Origin: Pseudomonadota bacterium | Lineage (GTDB): Bacteria > Myxococcota > Myxococcia > Myxococcales > Myxococcaceae | Assembly (NCBI GenBank): GCA_023424585.1 | Contig: JAFADT010000136.1 | Coordinates: 1-5,321, forward strand | Direction: 5' to 3' | DNA: 5,321 nucleotides | Part shown: positions 1-5,321 of the stretch, piece by piece | Layout of the letters: every line of letters begins with the position of its first letter | Position numbering within the stretch: the stretch's first letter is position 1 | Notes under the pieces: generated by a model | What the model was told of the DNA's origin: nothing | What the model saw: only the letters and a program-made list of their open reading frames with translations | The model's database searches: none | Program-made: the position numbers and the translations under genes

Positions 1-269
1 GCGGACGCACGCTCGACATCATCGCCAACCAGGTGGGCCGGCGCGACACGTGTCCCGGCTGCGAGGAGGACCTGCGCTCGTGCCGCAACTGCCGGCACTT
101 CGACGAGTCCGTGGCCAAGGCCTGCAAGGAGCCCTTCGCGGAGGTGCCCCGCGACAAGGACGAAGCCAACTTCTGCGAGCTCTTCCAGTTGGGTGAAGGC
201 GGCCTGCACGAGAAGGCCTCGCGCGACGCGCTGCTCAGCGCCGCCGAGGCCCTCTTCGGCCGCAAGTAG
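1..269 (+). CDS. Small cysteine-rich (zinc-ribbon-like) protein, 5' end cut off by the window
   Basis: The frame is open from the left edge (first full codon at 3) to a TAG at 267-269, giving 88 visible residues. A GTG at 33 could serve as a start, but the frame upstream reads GRTLDIIANQ and continues the fold, so I treat the gene as starting outside the window. The two leading bases, GC, would complete a cysteine if the missing base is T, giving a CGR zinc-knuckle start; that is inference. Visible cysteines form TCPGC (codons at 51 and 60), CRNC (81 and 90), and single cysteines at 123 and 174 within KEP and NFCELF contexts. This pattern (DTCPxC, DLxxCxNCxxFD, CxEPxAE, DKxxANFCxxF) resembles a widespread small bacterial protein of unknown function. 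Metal binding is likely; DNA, RNA or protein partners are unknown. The C-terminal helix ends SAAEALFGRK. The gene is convergent with the dehydrogenase and no base separates the stops. Confidence 0.8.
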   Translation, partial: GRTLDIIANQVGRRDTCPGCEEDLRSCRNCRHFDESVAKACKEPFAEVPRDKDEANFCELFQLGEGGLHEKASRDALLSAAEALFGRK

Positions 270-1409
270 CTAGAAGCCATACAGCTTGGAGATGATCTCC
301 TTCATCACCTCGGAGGTGCCGCCGCCGATGGTGATGAGCCGCACGTCGCGCCACATCCGCGCGATGGGCGTCTCCTCGATGTAGCCCATGCCGCCGAAGA
401 ACTGCTGGCAGTCGTAGGCCACGCGCTGGGCCAGGTCTCCGGCGAAGAGCTTCGCCATGGAGATCTCCTTCACCGGGTCCTGCTTCCGGTCGTAGAGGTC
501 CACCGCGAAGTACGTGAGCCGCCGCGCCGCCTCCACCGCCGCCAGGTGCTCCACGAACTTGTGGCGCCACACCTGGAACTTGATCAGCGGCCGGCCGAAC
601 GCCTCGCGCTCGTTGCCGTACTGGATGGCGTCCTCCAGCATCCGGTCCATGCCCCCCACCGTGGTGATGGCCCCCACCAGGCGCTCGCCCTGGAAGTTGG
701 TCATGATGTGGTAGAAGCCCTGGTTCTCCTCGCCCAGGACGTAGCGCGCGGGGATGCGACAGTCCTCGAAGTAGAGGATGGCCGTGTCCGAGGACAGGTT
801 GCCCACCTTGTCCAGCTTCTTGGAGACGCCAAACCCCTTCACGTCCGTGGGGAACGTCACCAGCGAGATGCCGCCGTAGCCCTGCTCCCCCGTGCGCACC
901 GCCAGCGTGATGAAGTCCGCGCGCGTGCCGTTGGTGATCCACATCTTGGAGCCGTTGATGACGTAGTCGTCACCGTCCCGGCGCGCCGTCGTCTTGATGC
1001 TCGCCACGTCGGAGCCGCACCCCGGCTCGCTCACGCCCAGCGCCGCGATGCGGTCGCCCTTGAGCGCGGGCTCCAGGAACTCGCGCTTCTGCTCGTCCGT
1101 GCCGATTTCGTTGATGATGGGCGTGGCCATCTGGCTCTGCACCAGGAGCGCCATGTTCACGCCCGCGTTGCGGCTGCGCGACAGCTCCTCCGCGAACGCC
1201 GTCACGTACCAGTAGTCCAGGCCGCTGCCGCCGAACTTCGGGTCGTGGTTGATGCCCAGGAAGCCCAGCTCGCCGCACTTCTTGAACAGCTCGCGCGGGA
1301 AGATGCCCGCCCGGTCCCACTCCAGACCGTAGGGCGCCATCTCCTTCTCCACGAAGGCGCGCACCGACCTGCGAAACGCCTCGTGCTCCTCGGTGAACGG
1401 GTTGAGCAT
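270..1409 (-). CDS. Acyl-CoA dehydrogenase, long-chain/isovaleryl type (FAD flavoenzyme)
   Basis: This 379-residue protein has the normal length for the family, which removes two hydrogens from an acyl-CoA (alpha,beta-dehydrogenation) and passes electrons to an electron-transfer flavoprotein in the cytoplasm. Seen in order: N-terminal helical domain (about 1-120); the first family signature [13 protein letters not shown] (125-137); the FAD-contacting WITNG (157-161); the middle beta-domain to about 235; and the C-terminal helical domain with REAFGRPL (268-275) and the second signature from Q336 to D355 (GGMGY core). The canonical catalytic Glu of medium/short-chain enzymes, in the YEGT motif, is Gly363 here ([11 protein letters not shown]). 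Instead Glu242 lies in QGERLVG, the site used by long-chain and isovaleryl-CoA dehydrogenases; the tail also resembles the mammalian long-chain enzyme (AYDC, GGTNEIMKE-like). I infer an active enzyme; the substrate cannot be read from sequence. The ATG at 1409-1407 is preceded by GAGGA six bases upstream, which supports this start. It appears monocistronic within the window. Confidence 0.95.
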   Translation of the reverse strand: MLNPFTEEHEAFRRSVRAFVEKEMAPYGLEWDRAGIFPRELFKKCGELGFLGINHDPKFGGSGLDYWYVTAFAEELSRSRNAGVNMALLVQSQMATPIINEIGTDEQKREFLEPALKGDRIAALGVSEPGCGSDVASIKTTARRDGDDYVINGSKMWITNGTRADFITLAVRTGEQGYGGISLVTFPTDVKGFGVSKKLDKVGNLSSDTAILYFEDCRIPARYVLGEENQGFYHIMTNFQGERLVGAITTVGGMDRMLEDAIQYGNEREAFGRPLIKFQVWRHKFVEHLAAVEAARRLTYFAVDLYDRKQDPVKEISMAKLFAGDLAQRVAYDCQQFFGGMGYIEETPIARMWRDVRLITIGGGTSEVMKEIISKLYGF

Positions 1410-1415
1410 CGCGAG

Positions 1416-1420
1416 TCCTC
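1416..1420 (-). promoter_or_regulatory. Ribosome binding site of the acyl-CoA dehydrogenase
   Basis: On the minus strand GAGGA stands six bases before the ATG at 1409-1407. It is a good Shine-Dalgarno match at normal distance and fixes the start codon. Confidence 0.7.
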
Positions 1421-1440
1421 GGGGGTTGTCCCGCTGTGGG

Positions 1441-1456
1441 TTGATTCGCGAGTCAA
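1441..1456. promoter_or_regulatory. 16-bp near-perfect palindrome, candidate operator for the acyl-CoA dehydrogenase
   Basis: TTGATTCG followed directly by CGAGTCAA: seven of eight positions pair across the centre; the only mismatch is T1445 against G1452. It lies 32-47 bases upstream of the dehydrogenase ATG, where it would overlap the start of transcription or the -10 region. Size and placement fit a dimeric repressor site such as those of TetR-, GntR- or MerR-family regulators, which often control fatty-acid and branched-chain acyl-CoA catabolism. The regulator is not encoded here and the family cannot be assigned. Confidence 0.5.
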
Positions 1457-1482
1457 TAACAGGCGCCCGCCGTCAGCCACAA
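1454..1482 (-). promoter_or_regulatory. Weak candidate promoter for the acyl-CoA dehydrogenase
   Basis: On the minus strand TTGTGG (1482-1477) is followed after 17 bases by TTATTG (1459-1454). This is a poor but correctly spaced sigma-70-like pair and would give a leader of roughly 38 bases. Its -10 box overlaps the palindrome at 1441-1456. An alternative -35 is TTGACT (1456-1451), but no AT-rich -10 follows it. Confidence 0.25.
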
Positions 1483-1544
1483 GCGACGCGCCGCGTCCCC
1501 ACACCCCGCCCGGCACCCGCTCTTTCCGGTGACGCAGCGCGCAG

Positions 1545-1570
1545 TGAAGGGGTTGTGAAGAAGTCTGAAG
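1545..1570 (+). repeat. Three helically phased TGAAG direct repeats, candidate activator site
   Basis: TGAAG occurs at 1545-1549, 1556-1560 and 1566-1570, with starts 11 and 10 bases apart, so all copies face the same side of the helix. The first two are longer (GTGAAG). The block ends about 70 bases upstream of the TTGACA box of the efflux operon, a usual distance for an upstream activator such as an OmpR/PhoB-type response regulator. That function is inference; short repeats can also occur by chance. Confidence 0.35.
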
Positions 1571-1613
1571 CCCTGCACAGCGAGCGGCCAACCCCGCGGG
1601 ATGACTGGAGAGT

Positions 1614-1638
1614 GGATAGTCCGCACTCCGGAGTATCC
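1614..1638. promoter_or_regulatory. 25-bp imperfect dyad next to the -35 box, candidate operator of the efflux operon
   Basis: The arms are GGATAGTCCGCA (1614-1625) and TCCGGAGTATCC (1627-1638) around C1626. Ten of twelve positions are complementary; the mismatches are 1619/1633 and 1624/1628. Inside it is the perfect 10-bp palindrome ACTCCGGAGT (1625-1634). It ends two bases before TTGACA at 1641, so a bound protein would touch RNA polymerase at -35. Dyads of this size are typical of TetR/MarR-like efflux regulators or of activators; which one applies is not readable. Confidence 0.5.
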
Positions 1639-1640
1639 TC

Positions 1641-1668
1641 TTGACAGATAATCGAGTGTCGGTAATTT
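1641..1668 (+). promoter_or_regulatory. Probable promoter of the adaptor-pump operon
   Basis: A consensus -35 box TTGACA (1641-1646) is followed after 16 bases by TAATTT (1663-1668), a moderate -10 box, in a locally AT-rich stretch that contrasts with the surrounding GC-rich DNA. Transcription would begin near 1675 and give a leader of about 69 bases. GATAAT (1647-1652) is a better -10 hexamer but has no matching -35 at a normal distance. A small inverted repeat, GACA (1643-1646) and TGTC (1657-1660), lies within the promoter and may be another regulator contact. Confidence 0.5.
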
Positions 1669-1703
1669 CTAGCCCACAAAGAATTAGCCGGAGCAGGTGC
1701 CAG

Positions 1704-1729
1704 GGCGGGTGTCCCGCCGGCGAACCGGC
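1704..1729 (+). promoter_or_regulatory. Two overlapping, mutually exclusive leader hairpins before the adaptor gene
   Basis: Hairpin A is GGCGGG (1704-1709), loop TGT, CCCGCC (1713-1718): six G-C pairs. Hairpin B is GCCGG (1716-1720), loop CGAA, CCGGC (1725-1729): five G-C pairs ending one base before the Shine-Dalgarno AGGAG. They share bases 1716-1718, so only one can form fully at a time. A second GCCGG at 1687-1691 could pair with 1725-1729 when A forms. Neither is followed by a T run, so an intrinsic terminator is unlikely; an effect on translation start is possible. In GC-rich DNA such stems can arise by chance. Confidence 0.4.
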
Positions 1730-1734
1730 AGGAG
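1730..1734 (+). promoter_or_regulatory. Ribosome binding site of the adaptor gene
   Basis: AGGAG stands nine bases before the GTG at 1744. It decides for the GTG start, which also gives an intact lipoprotein signal peptide, and it directly adjoins hairpin B of the leader. Confidence 0.7.
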
Positions 1735-1743
1735 TTCGGACGC

Positions 1744-2844
1744 GTGAATCAGCGAATCTTGGCTGCCGTGGTGGCCGTGGCGGTGTCGACGGCGGGGTGC
1801 TCGAAGGCGGGCGCGGAGAAGGCGCAGCTTCCGACGCAGGCGGAGGGTTCCAACGCGCTGGGCGTCAAGGCCATCACCCCGGCCACGGAGCTGGAGCAGA
1901 ACGTGACGCGGGTCACGGGCCAGGTCCGCTCCAAGCAGGAGGCGGTGCTGGGTCCCCAGGCCACCGGCACCCTGGCGAAGGTGAACGTCCGGGTGGGCGA
2001 CAAGGTGAAGAAGGGCGACGTGCTGGCGCAGCTGGACACGTCCAACGTGGCCATCGCGGTGGACCAGGCGAAGGCGGCCAAGGACATGGCGGACGCCGCG
2101 CTGCAGCTGGCCACCAGCAACCTGGAGCGCACGCGCAAGGTGGCCGAGTCCGGCGGCGTCGCGGCCAACGCGCTGGAGCAGGCGGAGATCGCCCAGAAGC
2201 AGGCCGCGGCCCAGGCGGCCCAGGCCAGCGCGGCCTACCGGCTGGCGGTGGAGAACCTGCGGGACCACTCCATCGTGGCGCCCTTCAACGGCATCATCAC
2301 CGCGCGCAACAAGAACGTGGGTGACTCCGTGGCGATGACGCCCTCCACCCCGGTGTTCAGCATCGTGGACACGGACGGGCTGGAGGTCCGGATGATGGTG
2401 CCGGAGTCCGTCATCGACAACGTGACGCCGGGCATCGTGACGCCGGGCACGGTGAACCCCAGCGGCATGCGCTTCGAGGCGAAGGTGGCCAACGTGGGCG
2501 CCGTCATCGACGCGCAGAGCCGCACGGTGGAGGTGCTCGCGGACGTGACGGGCACGACGGAGCACCCGCTGCGCCCCGGCGCGCTGGTGGAGATGGACTT
2601 CTCCAAGGCCGCGGGCGACGCGGGCAACGGCCTGTTCCTGCCGGCGCAGGCGGTCAGCGCCCGGGGCCAGGACGGCTTCGTGTGGGTGGTGCAGGACGGC
2701 ACCGTGCGCAAGCGCGACGTGCGCGTGCAGCGCGTGCTGCCGGGCTACGTGAAGGTGCTGCAGGGCCTGACGGCGGAGGAGCGCGTGCTCGCCGACGCCT
2801 CGCTGGACGTCAAGGACGGGACCGCCGTGCGCGTCGCGCAGTAG
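1744..2844 (+). CDS. RND efflux periplasmic adaptor (membrane fusion protein, HlyD/AcrA family), lipoprotein
   Basis: The 366-residue protein is the usual size for adaptors that bridge an RND pump to an outer-membrane channel in the periplasm. It starts at GTG (AGGAG nine bases before). Residues 1-18 form a signal peptide ending in the lipobox TAGC, with Cys19 as the lipidated residue, as in AcrA. Then come the first half of the lipoyl/barrel-sandwich domain (about 65-99, VRVGDKVKKGDVLAQLD), an Ala/Gln/Glu-rich alpha-helical hairpin (about 100-172), the second lipoyl half (about 174-209, IVAPFNGIITARNKNVGDSV), a beta-barrel (about 212-286, ending RPGALVEMDF), and a membrane-proximal domain (about 296-366). 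At the hairpin tip the channel-binding pattern R-x3-L-x6-S is R129, V133, A140, a conservative variant. The barrel has a five-residue tandem repeat, VTPGI/VTPGT (227-236). The gene lies 36 bp ahead of the pump gene, on the same strand and surely in the same operon. The export substrate is not deducible. Confidence 0.95.
   Translation: MNQRILAAVVAVAVSTAGCSKAGAEKAQLPTQAEGSNALGVKAITPATELEQNVTRVTGQVRSKQEAVLGPQATGTLAKVNVRVGDKVKKGDVLAQLDTSNVAIAVDQAKAAKDMADAALQLATSNLERTRKVAESGGVAANALEQAEIAQKQAAAQAAQASAAYRLAVENLRDHSIVAPFNGIITARNKNVGDSVAMTPSTPVFSIVDTDGLEVRMMVPESVIDNVTPGIVTPGTVNPSGMRFEAKVANVGAVIDAQSRTVEVLADVTGTTEHPLRPGALVEMDFSKAAGDAGNGLFLPAQAVSARGQDGFVWVVQDGTVRKRDVRVQRVLPGYVKVLQGLTAEERVLADASLDVKDGTAVRVAQ
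2421..2450 (+). repeat. 15-bp tandem duplication within the adaptor gene
   Basis: CGTGACGCCGGGCAT (2421-2435) is followed immediately by CGTGACGCCGGGCAC (2436-2450), identical in 14 of 15 bases. It keeps the frame and encodes VTPGI then VTPGT at residues 227-236, in the loop region after the VPESVIDN helix of the beta-barrel. The near identity at codon third positions points to a duplication rather than protein-level convergence. Confidence 0.85.
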
Positions 2845-2846
2845 CG

Positions 2847-2870
2847 CCCCCTCCTCCCCTCTTCTTCCCT
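2847..2870 (+). promoter_or_regulatory. 24-base pyrimidine tract in the adaptor-pump spacer, no clear ribosome site
   Basis: Every base from 2847 to 2870 is C or T. The tract includes CCTCCT, which resembles the anti-Shine-Dalgarno end of 16S rRNA rather than its complement. Between it and the ATG at 2881 only GGG (2871-2873) could act as a weak ribosome site. Translational coupling or recruitment by ribosomal protein S1 are possible explanations; both are inference. Confidence 0.5.
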
Positions 2871-2880
2871 GGGTATCTGA

Positions 2881-5321
<2,441 letters not shown>

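Larger units (their letters stand above)
1410..1743. other. Divergent control region between acyl-CoA dehydrogenase and efflux operon
   Basis: This 334-bp stretch separates two divergently transcribed units and has no credible gene: short frames crossing it lack ribosome sites and have shadow-like Arg/Pro/Ser-rich composition. It carries a dehydrogenase-side near-palindrome (1441-1456), three phased TGAAG repeats (1545-1570), a 25-bp dyad (1614-1638), a TTGACA promoter box (1641-1646) in the most AT-rich part of the window (about 1641-1686), and two overlapping hairpins (1704-1729). In 1483-1544 and 1571-1613 I see nothing that stands out. No terminator, tRNA or known riboswitch is recognisable. 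Confidence 0.85.

Noticed and set aside
33..35. GTG as the true start of the cysteine-rich protein
   Set aside because: The frame stays open and protein-like to the window edge, and no purine-rich ribosome site stands before this GTG.
243..260. Possible terminator stem GCCGA...TCGGC at the end of the small cysteine-rich gene
   Set aside because: Only five pairs plus one wobble, inside the coding sequence and without a T run on either strand.
546..1532. Open frame of 328 codons on the plus strand across the dehydrogenase and into the control region
   Set aside because: Its composition is Arg/Ala/His/Leu-rich, it has no recognisable fold, and it lies antisense to a complete acyl-CoA dehydrogenase; explained by codon bias.
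1663..1686. Inverted repeat TAATT (1663-1667) and AATTA (1682-1686)
   Set aside because: Five pairs with a 14-base gap in an AT-rich promoter; likely chance.
1641..2324. Plus-strand frame starting at the TTGACA box and overlapping the adaptor
   Set aside because: Gly/Arg-rich shifted-frame product with no homology-like features; the adaptor frame is clearly the coding one.
1684..2565. Open frame of 293 codons on the minus strand opposite the adaptor gene
   Set aside because: Low-complexity Arg/His/Gly/Leu product and antisense to a complete adaptor with domains in order.
267..2844. All three complete gene ends use TAG, less expected in GC-rich genomes where TGA often dominates
   Set aside because: Only three cases; not enough to suggest recoding or a biased termination system.

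Overview
The window is very GC-rich with strong G/C preference at third codon positions, densely packed genes and short spacers. Composition, the length and style of the genes, and the small CxxC-rich protein at the left edge suggest a delta-proteobacterial/Myxococcota chromosome (Myxococcus- or Corallococcus-like). That placement is an inference from style, not a database match. No mobile element, CRISPR array, tRNA or rRNA is visible.

Layout, left to right. (1) The 3' part of a small plus-strand gene for a cysteine-rich, probably zinc-binding protein (1-269). (2) Tail to tail with it, with no base between the two stop codons, a minus-strand acyl-CoA dehydrogenase (270-1409) of the long-chain/isovaleryl type, in which the catalytic glutamate sits at the alternative helix position. 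(3) A 334-bp divergent control region (1410-1743) unusually rich in symmetric elements: a near-perfect 16-bp palindrome in front of the dehydrogenase, three helically phased TGAAG repeats, a 25-bp dyad abutting a TTGACA -35 box, and two overlapping, mutually exclusive hairpins just before the ribosome binding site of the next gene. (4) A plus-strand lipoprotein-type periplasmic adaptor (membrane fusion protein, 1744-2844). (5) After a 36-bp gap made mostly of an uninterrupted pyrimidine tract, the first 813 codons of an RND-family inner-membrane pump (2881 to beyond the window end). The pump frame is open to the right edge and has no stop in the window.

How the genes work together. Adaptor and pump form the usual two-gene core of a tripartite proton-driven efflux system of the AcrA-AcrB type; the outer-membrane channel is not in the window and may lie downstream. 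The paired aspartates in the fourth membrane helix favour drug/amphiphile export over heavy-metal export. The acyl-CoA dehydrogenase is a catabolic flavoenzyme with no evident mechanical link to the pump, but the two units share one control region. No regulator gene is seen, so whatever binds the candidate operators is encoded elsewhere.

The coding content is conventional. The parts most worth a second look are the control region, the leader hairpins, the unusual adaptor-pump junction and a 15-bp tandem duplication inside the adaptor.
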